Shown here: piece by piece, positions 1 through 11,010 of the stretch
Position numbering within the stretch: the first letter of the stretch is position 1
How the letters are laid out: each line of letters starts with the position of its first letter
Origin: Oidiodendron maius Zn
Taxonomy: Eukaryota > Ascomycota > Leotiomycetes > Myxotrichaceae
NCBI GenBank assembly: GCA_000827325.1
Contig: KN832901.1
Location: forward strand, 124,001 to 188,000
Length of the DNA stretch: 64,000 nucleotides
Direction of reading: 5' to 3'
Made by a program: the position numbers and the translations under genes
The notes under the pieces: model-generated
What the model was told of the DNA's origin: nothing
Database searches by the model: none
The model's input: only the letters and a program-made list of their open reading frames with translations

Positions 1-1
1 G

Positions 2-319
2 GGGAATCTGAAAGTGGCGGCGAGAGATGGGCATATTGTGAACTTGGGATTCTTGAGTGGGAACAAGTTACCTGCTGAGACCGATATATCACCTTTCCTG
101 GCGAAGAGGTTGAGGTTCGAAGGGAGTAGCTTGCGAAGTCGGGACGCGGATTATCAGGGCAGGCTGCGGGATAAGCTTGAGGAGTACCTGCCCAAGTTTG
201 AAGATGGGTCTTTCAAACTGTACACCGAGAAGGTGATACCGTGGGATAGGATCGCCGAGGCACATCAACTGATGGAGGATAATGCTACCAAGGGGAAGCT
301 TATTTGTACAATCTCTTAA
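2..319 (+). CDS. NAD(P)H quinone oxidoreductase, PIG3-like (3' end only)
   Basis: This is the C-terminal ~105 residues of a medium-chain dehydrogenase/reductase of the quinone oxidoreductase (PIG3/TP53I3-like) type; the rest lies left of the window. What is seen: an open frame from base 2 reading a beta-strand segment (RDGHIVNLGFLSG), then SLRSRDADYQ and the family-typical ending IAEAHQLMEDNATKGKLI. In this family that ending follows the cofactor-binding Rossmann fold and helps form the active-site cleft. These enzymes are soluble and reduce quinones with NADPH. The frame ends at TAA 317-319. No splice signal is needed within the visible part. Substrate cannot be judged from this fragment. 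Confidence 0.75.
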   Translation, partial: GNLKVAARDGHIVNLGFLSGNKLPAETDISPFLAKRLRFEGSSLRSRDADYQGRLRDKLEEYLPKFEDGSFKLYTEKVIPWDRIAEAHQLMEDNATKGKLICTIS

Positions 320-585
320 GTGGGTAAAGATAATTCATTCAAAGATAGCAATTGTTCGACATGAAGAGTTGCGTAGTGTTGCACGAATTATCTTGAAGCC
401 TTTTGGTTGCGGAAAGTCCAATAATAAAAGCTAGTCGATGTGGTATAATAATTAACACTTGATAGCTCATGCCGTGCCTGATGCAAGAGAGAAGTGACTG
501 GCAGCCGCGCCTTAGGTAAATAAATCCATTCCCAGTTTCATAAGTCATTCGCAGGCCAAATATAATGCAGTGCCAAGCACATTAC

Positions 586-1657
586 TTAATGTGCCTTGAG
601 CCAAGCCAACATCTGATCAAATGCCTCTAGCTGTGCCGCCTTAATTTTCGCATCCTCGTACTCACCCACGACTCCGAAGCCATGTGGAACTCCAGCATAT
701 ATCTTGAACTCGCTCTCGACACTATTCTCCTTGAGGTTCTTCTCACCATACTCCCTAACTTCATCGAGAAATAGCTGGTCATTCTCCACACACACAAACG
801 CGAGTGGTGATTTCACCCCGTCAAAGTCCTCTTTCGAGACTAAGGTTGCGTGGGCAATAGCGCCAGCTTTGATATGTGGTCCACTCTTAACCATGCCGGC
901 TTCTTCATCCTTAACTGGTTGACCCCACAAAGAGGTGCTGATTTGGGGCTTCTCTCCAGCAAGAAGGAGAGTCATCCGCCCTCCGAAGCAGTAGCCGACG
1001 GAGTATATGCCTCCACCGTTGGCTACCGCGTCAGCAAATTCGTCTTTTGCGGCCTCGATGACTTTGTGAATTATAGGGAGAACTTTCTCTGGCGTCTGGC
1101 GAGCGAGCCACATATCAATCAGGAACGATTTTGTAAAATCGGCAGCTCGCATCTTGATCTGGTTGATTATGGACGGGTCTGCCTCCTCTTCGTAGGTCGC
1201 GGAGCCTGGTAGAGGATCGTTGGAGAACATGTCCGGTAAGACGACTAGGAATCCCTCGCTTGCGTACTTGTCAGCCTGTATCTGATTATTCTCTGACTGA
1301 AGCCCGGTGGCGCTGCTGAGGAAGAGGAGGAGTTTTGAAGGGGCATGAGGGTAGTCGTTTGGCTTGGAAATGTAGCAGTCGATTCCTCCGAGCTGGGTCA
1401 GCTCTCCAGACGGCCCTGCTCCAATAGCTGAGATATGTCAGAACATCACATCTTCTATGACTACGGTCTCTTCATCTTACGAGTCGGCCTATCACTCACA
1501 CAATGCTCCTGAGAGACGCGTCAGCAATGCTCAGGTCCTGTCGGAGGGGTCGACTTGCCCCAAGGCCACCACTGGTCTGAGCTGGTGCACTTGCAGGTAA
1601 ATTAGCAGGTGCGGCATCACTCTCTGGTGCCCTTGTGTCAACTTCGTTCTCCGCCAT
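586..1657 (-). CDS. dienelactone hydrolase family protein (5' exon uncertain)
   Basis: Alpha/beta hydrolase of the dienelactone hydrolase family, probably a soluble cytosolic esterase. The main exon (1427 down to 586) encodes about 279 residues with the Cys-Asp-His triad of the family: the nucleophile elbow VGYCFGGRM, Asp in CVENDQLF and His in GVPHGFG. The ATG at 1230 is internal, because upstream codons read a conserved-looking strand ending EGFLVVLPD directly into it. A likely first exon runs from ATG 1657 to about 1500 with a GTGAGT donor, and the best acceptor is CTCAG before 1427. That pairing leaves the frame one base out, so the 5' junction is unresolved. The first exon is Ala/Ser/Pro-rich and has no recognisable domain. 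Fungal members are often annotated only generically, and I do not assign a substrate. Confidence 0.7.
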
Positions 1658-3424
1658 AATTGTGTTGGATAGTTGTGGAATGAGTGTATATCTAGTTAGC
1701 ACGACCTCTGTCTCACGAGATGTACAGTATATGCTGTGTTCGACAAGAGGGGCATTCGGTAAAACATTATTCCGAACATCACCACGTCGGAATATCTGCA
1801 CTCTTGACAAGATAATGATATCCATTCCAGAGGGTTGGAGAACGAGTATATATATATACATATATCTGATGCGGGCACGTCAACTATTTGCAGAGTCCAT
1901 AGTCCTTCGTCCAGTGTGGGAGTATCCAAGGCTCCATGGATTTATTTGGTAGATAAAAATTGCCCAATGACCTTAATCGTAGGGTCTTATATGCTCTGTG
2001 CTCTGCGTTCTGCTATCCTTGAGGTTTCTATGAGAGTATCCTATAGAGAGAGGTCTCTCTGCTTCCTATGAAGCCTATCAAGAGCGAAGAATTTCCATGT
2101 GCGTTGTACTACCGACAATGATATTGAGTTGCTAGTGCCAGACTTGCTTCGCCCGGAACTCACGGTCACGATTAGCCACCTCGACACTACTCTCTAGAGC
2201 TCTTCAGCAGGTATAGCAGTTCCATTTTCAGAATTACGGTACTGCCATGGTAGATCTACGCGGTTACGCTTCCGTGGACTGATTGCAATCACAGCTTTGC
2301 AGCTCCACACTACCAGGCTGCGTAGTGTTACAGTCTACTTCTGATTCGATCTCTTAGCTCATTTTTGTCCAGGCCACTACAAATTAATTTGTGGCTTTCC
2401 AAAGAGCCTAGGTTGCTGATGTCTGACAGGTCCACGTTCCTGTTAAGTCTAAGCCTCAGCTGGGGCTACGTTTGGATTTGATTATCACCGAGTTCCACCT
2501 CCATGATTGCTGTGCCATGAACGGAACTTTTGGACCACGATGGCTCCTTATTAATGCTATTCCTCTGTGCCTCCATAGTACTTCATTCCTGCGATTTCAT
2601 CCCTCGTCCTCCGTATTGCAGCCCCATCGGCCCTATCCGAACCTTGGCGCGCGAACACACCTCCTACCTTAGACTAGGTACTGTGGCCCAAGCCTGAATT
2701 GTGATAATGTCGGCTGCGGCGGAAGGCTGATGATCTACGTAGTTCCGTGCGCTGGAGGATGTGCTGTAGGCTAATGGAGGCGCACGGAGCAGCTAGTCCC
2801 AAGAGAGTCATGGCAATCGTTGGTTTCAGCACTCGCCATGGTTGCAACATAAATAATTCCGCTGGCGGTAGGGCAATTTCCCTCCGTGCTGGAAAGCGTC
2901 CAGCTCTTTTTCTCGGACTATAGACTTTTTATGTAAATGAAATGTTGCTGTACTCTGCAATCCAGTAAATCGTGTCAGGTGTGTATTTTTAGGGAGCCAG
3001 ATAAAGGGTAATTCTCCACCTATTCGCCGTCTTTGGGCTGTTTAAAGGGAAGTTTTTGTTAGGTTTCATCAACCTGGCAAAGAAGACCTGTAGCTCGGTG
3101 GCCCCTGGCACTATGCAGCGTCTTAGCAAGAGCATTAGCCTGACCTTGCTCTCCTTTCATCTTAACTCGAACTCCGACCGCCATGAAACATTGTTTCTAT
3201 AGTGCTGTGCAGCTCTACCTTTCAGCTGGGCTTATGAACATACTGTTTCTCTATAAATCAGGCCCTCCCAGATTGCAGGTATGCATCATTCCTTCTAGTC
3301 ACTTTTCCATTCTACTTTCTTTCACAATCCGAGTGCAAGATCACTCTTCCAGTCTTTTTGTTAAAGTGTACTGTACATTCCTTACCCGCACTACCTTCTT
3401 GGCCGTACATTCTTTTTCGTCGAT
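1658..3424. other. intergenic region
   Basis: About 1.8 kb without a recognisable gene. It starts with the shared upstream side of the hydrolase gene, includes an alternating TA tract at 1846-1866, and ends in the promoter of the AA14-like gene. Short open frames here have no protein-like composition. No tRNA or other RNA gene was recognised. Confidence 0.6.
1846..1866. repeat. TA dinucleotide tract
   Basis: Alternating TATATA sequence interrupted by one C, in the upstream region of the dienelactone hydrolase-like gene. It is a simple repeat or DNA-unwinding element; no function can be shown. Confidence 0.7.
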
Positions 3425-4506
3425 ATGATTGCAGTTCCAACAGCTCTCCTGGTCCTAGTGGCCGTGTCTCAGGCCCACACAGTGGGATGGGCAAAGGGAA
3501 TGTACTGCCTGGGAGGCAACGTAGCTGGTGTAGACGACCAAAATACCAACACGGCAGTGAACCCTCTCTACCAACTTTCTTTCAAGGACTTCTGGTTTCA
3601 GCATGATCGCGGATGTGACCTGATCCCTCCTGTCGAAGGAGATATTCTCAACCTCCCAGCTGGTGGCCAAGTCACCCTCGAGCTCGCTCACAACCGTGCT
3701 CAGACAACTCTTTCCTATGACGGTCAATACGCTGGCGAATGGCCCGATGGGAAACCTCACCCCGAAGACTGGAATGGAAACGGCGTCGGGGACGGCTGCA
3801 TCCAAGACGATGGAGCAATGCACACACAGAACCAGAGCACGGCGGCTGGCACAGCTCTTGCTATAAGCTACGAGTCCGATTTGTCAAAGGTCACCCTAGA
3901 GAATCTTGTTGTATTTTCCGTCCTCGAAAATACCCCATGGAAGCGTATCGCTGTGTACGAAATTCCCGCAGCCCTTCCTGCATGCCCACCGGAAGGTTGC
4001 ACTTGCGCCTGGCTCTGGGTCCCGACCGGATGCGGAATCCCCAACGAATATATGGCCGGCTACAAGTGCAATGTCACTGGAGCGACATCCACAGTCCCTG
4101 TCGGCACTGCTAAGCCACCTGTGTACTGCGCGGACGACTCTTCAAAATGCCAAGCTGGTCCTAAGCAGATGATTGTTTGGAATCAGGCTGAAGCCAACAA
4201 TGTGGACCCTCCCCCTGGGGCTTCTCCAGGATATAGCACGAAGAATGGCTGGTCACACGGTAAGTATCCTCGTCCCGAATGCAGGCAACTTTACTGATCC
4301 CCTCAATAGGTGCCCAAGATGATATCTTTGTGTCGCAGGCAGCTGTCACGACCACTCTCACGAAGGTTACTACTACAGCTGCGCCCGTTGTATCCTCAAC
4401 AGGTCCCGCCTCGTGCGAGATAACTCCATCAAAGCGCCATCACCGCCGTGCCCTTGGCCGATTTGTCGAGGCCATTGCTGACAAGTTGGAGGCATATGAT
4501 ATCTGA
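3425..4506 (+). CDS. secreted AA14-type lytic polysaccharide monooxygenase-like protein
   Basis: Secreted copper oxidase of the AA14 type, a family whose characterised basidiomycete members oxidise xylan coating cellulose. Exons 3425-4259 and 4310-4506 (donor GTAAGT, acceptor CAATAG) give 343 residues. A 17-residue signal peptide ends in SQA, leaving His18 as the mature N-terminus, the first ligand of the copper histidine brace. The second His is expected at His133 (GAMHTQNQS) and the axial Tyr at Tyr209 ([12 protein letters not shown]). The block [15 protein letters not shown] just before it is typical of AA14, as are the many paired Cys. After the catalytic domain there is no CBM1. Instead a Thr/Ser-rich linker leads to an odd basic tail ([10 protein letters not shown]) and a short amphipathic end. 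Family call is by motif order from memory; activity is inferred. Confidence 0.75.
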
Positions 4507-5070
4507 TTGAAAGGAAGAGCTGGAGATATATCTGACCAGCAGATATAATAGCATCTTGCTAAAATATCTGCATTTGAGGGTAGTAATTCTCTTCTTGTAC
4601 TTATTATTACCACGAATTTTGATTGTTTGGAGCTACTCTTAGCATTCCGCCTTGTAAACGTAAATTGAGACAACTAGCCAACGCAACGCAAAGATGATAA
4701 TAAAAGTGAATGAAAGAACACTTGATGTGAATTGCTAAGAACGTGGCTAGCTGGGCTTAATAGCGAAGGCCTTGTACTAACCTGACTTACAACTTGAAAG
4801 AAAACGCGAAAAGGATATATCTTTAGTATATTGACAAAAAGATGTAGGCTTGAATATTAAATTGGCCATGGTTGTGCAAGTAGAGTGCTGATAAAGGTTC
4901 CTAAGCCTCAGGACCTGAGGCTGTAAGGCTGAAATGCGGCCTCGCTTGTGGGTGGCGTTAGCAACTGCTTTACACGCTCCAACGCGTAAACCCGAGAATC
5001 GCGTCTTCTCAACCATCAACTCTGCTGCTCCTCTCAAGTCCTTCAAACAACACGAACAACTACGTCCAGG
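4507..5070. other. intergenic region between AA14-like gene and RFA1
   Basis: About 560 bp holding the 3' flank of the oxidase gene and the RFA1 promoter. AT-rich in the first half. No gene or clear regulatory site recognised. Confidence 0.6.
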
Positions 5071-7106
5071 ATGGCAGATGCAGCATTAAGCCATATCACT
5101 CAAGGCGCTCTCCAGTATAGGTAGCATTCGTATGTAGTATGCTTTGACTAATCGAGCACAGTGCCATCTTCCATGACAAGGAGAAGCTCCGCAGGGAATT
5201 CCCGGTCCCAATATTGCAGTGCGTTCAAATAAAGCCTCTTGGCCCCCAAGGCGAGGGCAATGCTGAGCGCTTTCGGGTCGTATTGAGCGATGTCCACAAC
5301 TTTGTACAGAGTATGCTCGCCACACGTAAGTAGGACACGCATCAAACCATTCGCTGAACCATCATTACTGACTTGCTCTTTAGAGGCAAATCATGTCATT
5401 CACGACGGGAAGTTGAAGAAGGGGAGTATTGTGCGGCTCAAACAGTACCAGGCAAACGCTGTCAAAGGCAAAAGGTCAGACCAGTTCTACGGCACCCTGA
5501 TGACTTGCGCTGATGGCAAACCCACTAGTATCTTGATAGTTCTCGAGCTGGAAGTCATTGAAAGCCTAGGCGAACCCGACAAAATTGGAGAGCCTCTTGC
5601 GCTGAGCTTCGCCTCAACCAAGGAAGAGCCTACAAACACGACAATTTCCGGAAGCGGATTTTACGGATCAAGGCCGCAACAACCTCCCGCTGAAGATCGT
5701 GCTCTTCCATCGCGAGCTGGAACTTCGAGCTCTTCGAACTCTGGCACTCACGCTAACATATATCCTATCGAGGGACTTTCGCCGTACGCAAACAAGTGGA
5801 CCATCAAAGCTCGAGTAACGAGCAAATCCGAAATCAGAACATGGCACAAGGCGAGCGGCGAGGGGAAACTTTTCAGCGTCAACCTCCTGGACGAAAGTGG
5901 AGAGATAAAGGCTACAGCATTTAATGAGCAATGCGACATGCTTTATGACCAGCTACATGAAGGATCCGTATATTATATTTCTACCTGCCGAGTTCAACTT
6001 GCAAAGAAGCAGTTTAGCAACTTGCCAAACGATTACGAGCTTACCTTCGAGCGTGATAGTCTCGTGGAGAAGGCTGAAGATGCAAACAACGTGCCACAGG
6101 TTCGATTCAATTTCACAAACGTTGCAGACCTTCAGAGCGTCGAGAAAGATTCCACCGTGGATATCATCGGTGTCGTCAAAGAGATTGGGGAGATTAGTCA
6201 AATCAAGTCAAAATCCACACAAAAGCCGTATGATAAGCGTGACTTGACCTTGGTTGATGAGAGCGGGTACTCGGTCAAAATGACAATTTGGGGTAAAGTT
6301 GCAACAAGCTTTAACGAGATGCTTGGCACCGTGGTCGCTTTCAAGGGTGCCAAAGTCTCTGACTTTGGAGGTCGAAGTCTTAGCTTGCTTTCGTCTGGTT
6401 CAATGATCGTAAGCCCAGATGTAACAGAAGGTCACATCCTGAGAGCATGGTACGATCTAGATGGACGGACTGGGAAGTTCGAGACGCATGCCAACATGGC
6501 CGCTGTTGGAACTGCAGGTGGTCGGAGTGACCGGATGGTGACCATTCTTCAAGTGCGGGACGATGGTTTAGGAATGGGCGAGCAACCCGACTACTTCACG
6601 TTGACTGGCACGATTATTTACGCTAAAGACAAAAACTTCTGCTACCCTGCCTGTCTGAGCGAAGGATGCAACAAGAAGGTCACAGATATGGGCGATGGCA
6701 CCTGGCGCTGCGAGAAATGCCAGATTAACCACAACCGGCCAGAATATCGATACATCATGTCCCTTAACGTCATCGATCACACTGGACAATTGTGGCTTAG
6801 CTGCTTCGATGATGTTGGCCAAATGATCATGGGGATATCTGCAAATGAGTTGATGAACCGTATGGAGGATGGCACGCATATGAAGGCTTTCGAACAAGTG
6901 GTTTGCCAGACTTATACCTTTAAATGCAGAGCCAAGATGGACACATACCAGGATCAACAAAGGTATATTGCCATTTCCAAGATATCATAAGTCATACTAA
7001 CATCGGTCTTAGTATTCGATATCAAGTGTCTGCAGCAACGCCGATCAACTTCACGACCGAGGCTCATAAGCTTGCAGAGCTCATTAAGCAGTACAGCCTC
7101 GAATAA
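5071..7106 (+). CDS. RFA1: replication protein A 70-kDa subunit
   Basis: Large subunit of the nuclear single-stranded DNA-binding heterotrimer RPA, required for replication, recombination and checkpoint signalling. Exons 5071-5120, 5162-5325, 5384-6962 and 7013-7106 join in frame to 628 residues, the usual fungal size. The N-terminal OB fold (about 1-110) reads ALSHITQGAL and VLSDVHNFVQSML. It is followed by a Ser-rich linker, then DNA-binding OB folds A and B starting at SPYANKWTIKARV. OB fold C carries the C4 zinc site CLSEGC...CEKC near residues 494-515. The ending AHKLAELIKQYSLE is characteristic of the subunit's trimerisation helix. The start was chosen because the 17-codon first exon gives the conserved N-terminus. 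Divergent neighbours are unrelated in function. Confidence 0.97.
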
Positions 7107-7533
7107 AGAGTGAGTCGGGAGAGTTTATGGAATAATCGCTGCTGCCCACCATCATTCTGTGCAGCTGGCCATCCGTGCTGAAACATGTCGATGAAATATG
7201 CTAGAAGACCAGGTTGGGAGAGTTAGCTTTCATATGGGGGAGGATCGGCGTTGCGGATTCTTCGCGAAGGAATGAACAGATGAAGTAATTGTATCAAGTT
7301 TGTCAAAATTTATAACTGGTTGCCTGTCTATTCATCCATTGTAATAATGCGTTCAAGGGTTTCTCAGCGCCGGCTTCCCAAATGCTGCCTACGCCAAGTA
7401 TTACGCTATGCATGAGGCCTGCTGGCTGATTCCTCTGATACCAGGTCAAAGCTCATCGTGATACGCCTCATATGCAGATAGCCAACCATGCGTCATTTCT
7501 CGTAAAGGCTGTGCTTTTGCGCTATGATGCAGC
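7107..7533. other. intergenic region, convergent 3' flanks
   Basis: About 430 bp between the converging 3' ends of RFA1 and CSN3; presumably both 3' UTRs. Nothing else recognised. Confidence 0.6.
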
Positions 7534-9113
7534 TCAATAGGTCACGCCTGCCATAATATCCTCGTCCTCCAACGCGTTCCAGTCCAGGTCCGGGCCCGCA
7601 ATAGCTTGATCCAGCACGCCGTTTTTAGCGTTCTTCTTCTGCTTCTGGACGAACTTCAGATACTCTTTATCGTAGGTGAGCATACGATCCGTCCTCTTGA
7701 TCTCCGCTGCCAGAACCTGGATACGTTCCCTCGACGCCTGGAGCTCCTCCTCTATCTCCTTCTCCGACTTCTTTAGGCCACTAGTCATGAACGTCAAGAT
7801 TGCTGGTCCGCCTGGTGGGTTACTTAGGGTGGCATCCAACGACCCTTCCGCAATCATATCCCGAACCAGCTGCTCCGCGAGGGCAGGGCTTTGCAGCCTG
7901 CTACCGGTCTCGGCACTTGTAGTGAGGTGATTAACCTCTGGGATCGTTATCTTAGTATAGATGCCAGCGAGATTTCGAATCTGGAACTTTTGGTAGCCAG
8001 CAAGTATGTTGAAGATTAGGCCAGTATTGCAATCATCCTGCCAAATCTTCTGGCCCGCCTCAACCTCCGACTTGAGTCTCGCCGCTGTGCCCGTTTCGAA
8101 AATTTGAGCTACAGACTCGTATGGTTTGCCAAGAGTATGGAATGCCTTCGATGCGGCAATGCTCGTATAGCGGGGAAGGTGCAGGAGTTTGCCTTCCAGT
8201 AAGAGGCCGACGAGCACCCATTTCTTGTAGGCTTCAACCATGATCTTGCTAACTTCTCTCGCTGGATATGTAACGGCATTCTCTAAACACTCCAAGGCAC
8301 TGTCCCATTTCCGCATACCTATGTAGACCATTCCGCTGTAAAGGAAATATTCCAGAACATCCTGGTATTTTAATTTTGTAGAGAGTTTGGACTCCGGTGT
8401 AATGTATGCAACAGGTGGAAGACCCTCTTCGCATATGAATGCTGGCTTCGGGTGGTTTATTGCTCCTGGGAACTGGAATATAAATTTGTCAAGTACTGGT
8501 ACAGCGGCATCGTAAGTCCGAGTCTCCAGAGCCAACTTGACAAGGTGCAAATGTGTCGAGGTCAACATAGATCCGGATGGATCAAGCCGAAGAATGGCAT
8601 TGCGGAGTGGTTTTATTACGAGAGCGGGCTATACTGTTAGTTGACGTCTTTGTTGAAACGATTGGGAGACAGACTTGGTTGGTCGAACGCGCATACTTCA
8701 ATGCCACGTCGATGATATGCGTAAACTCCTTTCCCAAATATCTGATTTGTCTAGCATCAAAGGACTCTAGGAAGCTTTCGATCCTGCCCCAAACCTTCTC
8801 CCATCCCAATCCTTTGCCTCCCTTCTGCGCTGCATTTATGTGAGCTAGCAAGACGTATACATATGAGACAGTATTGAGAGCTGGATTTATTATCTGTGTG
8901 GCCCATCAGCACTCAGCTTCCTTGTTACACAGTAATACTCACGTCCAAAGCACTTGCGCCGCTAGGGGTTTGCTGCAGCAGCGACTTGTCTCCGATCTTC
9001 CCCACCGCCGTTATATGGTGCTTGATGGATTCGTCATATCTGGAGTCGGAGAGGGGAGAGGAAGGCGGCGGTTGGGGTGGAAAGGTGACGAGTTTCGACA
9101 CCAGCTCGTCCAT
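7534..9113 (-). CDS. CSN3: COP9 signalosome complex subunit 3
   Basis: PCI-domain subunit of the COP9 signalosome, the nuclear complex that removes NEDD8 from cullins and, in filamentous fungi, is needed for sexual development. Exons on the minus strand: 9113-8943, 8893-8675 and 8628-7534, giving 494 residues. Introns are 49 and 46 bp with GTGAGT and GTCTGT donors. The middle is TPR-like helical repeat (LVKLALETRTYDAAVPVLDK, YFLYSGMVYIGMRKW), followed by a PCI-like winged-helix region (NLAGIYTKITIPEV) and a C-terminal coiled coil (KKSEKEIEEELQASRERI). The acidic tail NALEDEDIMAG resembles other CSN3 proteins. The second acceptor (CAGTATAG) was preferred over a closer CAG because it alone keeps frame. 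It shares a 439-bp divergent promoter with PRO2. Confidence 0.88.
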
Positions 9114-9552
9114 AGTGGGATATTAAAAGTCAAGTAGTTCGATATCAGTCTCTCTCTGTGAGAGGCTACGTTGATTCAAACCGCGAGGCTTGCCTGATTG
9201 CCACGCCAGCTGTCTGGAAATCGATCAACGCAAGCGGCGCAATTCCGGTCGCAGTCAGGGAGATATGAATTGCATCTGAGGGCTGTGTGGGTAGGAGACG
9301 ATAGGAGTAGTGGCGCTAAGTAGCTTTATCGTTACTCTGGTTGACGCACAAGGCTGGGTGGGAGTTGCGGTGCATCGCGGCACTGGCCAGCTTGATTCGG
9401 CTAAGGGGAGCAAGATTATCAAAAAGCTGTAGGGAGGAACTAATCGCACACCGCCTTCTCTCTCTTGGCACGCCCTTCGTCTGATTCATGGACGGAATAT
9501 ATACCACATTCTCTCCCGCAGAGGAGCAGAAATCTGCCTGCCTGTATCCTCA
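9114..9552. promoter_or_regulatory. divergent CSN3/PRO2 promoter region
   Basis: 439 bp between the two start codons. I see no exact TGASTCA; variants TGATTCA occur near 9171 and 9483. No TATA box is obvious. Confidence 0.45.
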
Positions 9553-11010
9553 ATGTCAGTTACGAACGCTCTGCCTGCCGATGCCGCTTCGGCAGCGAAG
9601 GCGGCATCTCACGCACTGGCAACGCTTCCTGCATCCTCTCGAGACAATGCTCTGACTGCAATCCACGCCGCGCTGTCGGAGGCAAAGGAGGAGATATTGG
9701 CAGCTAATGCCCGAGACCTTGCCCTGGCGCGTAAGGCAGCGGAGAATGGAGAGCTGAGTTTGAGTCTCCTCTCACGGCTGGACCTGGGCAAGAAAGGGAA
9801 ATGGGAGGATATGTTAAGTGGAATTCTAGACGTCCGTGGATTAGAAGACCCTGGTGCGATATGCCCCTCTTTCACTGTGAATATACCACTGACTCTCGAG
9901 TATCGCAGTTGGAAAAGTTACTTTACGCACCAGACTAGACGATGGGCTCGATCTAGAGCGAGTAACTTGTCCCATTGGCGTTCTCCTTATCATTTTTGAG
10001 GCACGCCCTGAAGTCATTGCGAATATTGCTTCGCTTGCAATCAAATCCGGCAATGCTGCCATCTTAAAGGGTAAGAGCACCATACCGCTCTTCTCCTCCT
10101 ATCAGACACTGACTCTGTGATAGGCGGGAAAGAGTCCACTGAGTCTTTTATTGCAATCTCCAAGGCAATATCTACAGCCCTGGCAAAGACGGACGTACCG
10201 AACTCGGCAATCCAACTTGTCACCACACGAGATGTTATCCCACAACTGCTAGCCCTAGATCAATACATTGATCTCGTCATCCCAAGAGGGTCAAATGATC
10301 TTGTCCGCTTCGTTAAATCCAACACGAAGATTCCAGTTCTCGGTCATGCGGATGGCCTCTGTGCCGTGTATCTTGAGCACACGGCCGATCCAGAAATGGC
10401 AGTCAAGGTCGTGGTCGACTCCAAAATCACTTATCCGGCAGCCTGCAACAGTGCCGAAACACTCTTGGTCGATAGTTCTGCTCTGGACGTGCTGCTCCCT
10501 CCAGTGGCAGAAGCGCTCCTCGCAAAGGGAGTCTCACTCCGTTGTGACGCACCCAGCAAGGCCGCCTTGGCTACAAAGCTCGACGCCCAATTATCCGCCA
10601 TTCTTCAAGACGCCGACGGCATCGATTATGATACGGAACACCTGTCCCTGGTGCTGGCCATCAAGGCTGTTTCGAACACTTCCGAAGCCATCTCGCACAT
10701 CAACAAGCACGGCTCTCACCACACAGACGTCATTGTCACGTCCTCAACCTCCGCGGCCGAACATTTCATGGCTGGCGTAGATTCTGCCGGCGTCTTCTGG
10801 AACACATCTACGAGGATGGCAGACGGCATGCGCTACGGCTTTGGCACAGAAGTCGGTATAAGCACGAACAAGATCCACGCCCGCGGGCCGGTGGGTCTGG
10901 AGGGTTTGATGATTTACAAGTACAAGATTCGTGGTAGCGGTCACGTCACTGCTGACTATGGGGAAGGGGAAGGCCAAAAGCGCTTCAAGCACAAGCGATT
11001 AGATTTGTAG
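9553..11010 (+). CDS. PRO2: gamma-glutamyl phosphate reductase
   Basis: Second enzyme of proline synthesis from glutamate. It reduces gamma-glutamyl phosphate with NADPH to the semialdehyde, in the cytosol. Exons 9553-9853, 9909-10070 and 10124-11010 join in frame to 449 residues, about the family norm. It is an aldehyde-dehydrogenase-fold protein. The first exon is a helical N-terminal region, then [17 protein letters not shown] marks the cofactor-binding start. The catalytic Cys is at residue 262 in [13 protein letters not shown]. The ending reads [20 protein letters not shown] with [16 protein letters not shown], both family signatures. No glutamate kinase domain is fused, so this is the separate fungal type. 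Confidence 0.96.
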
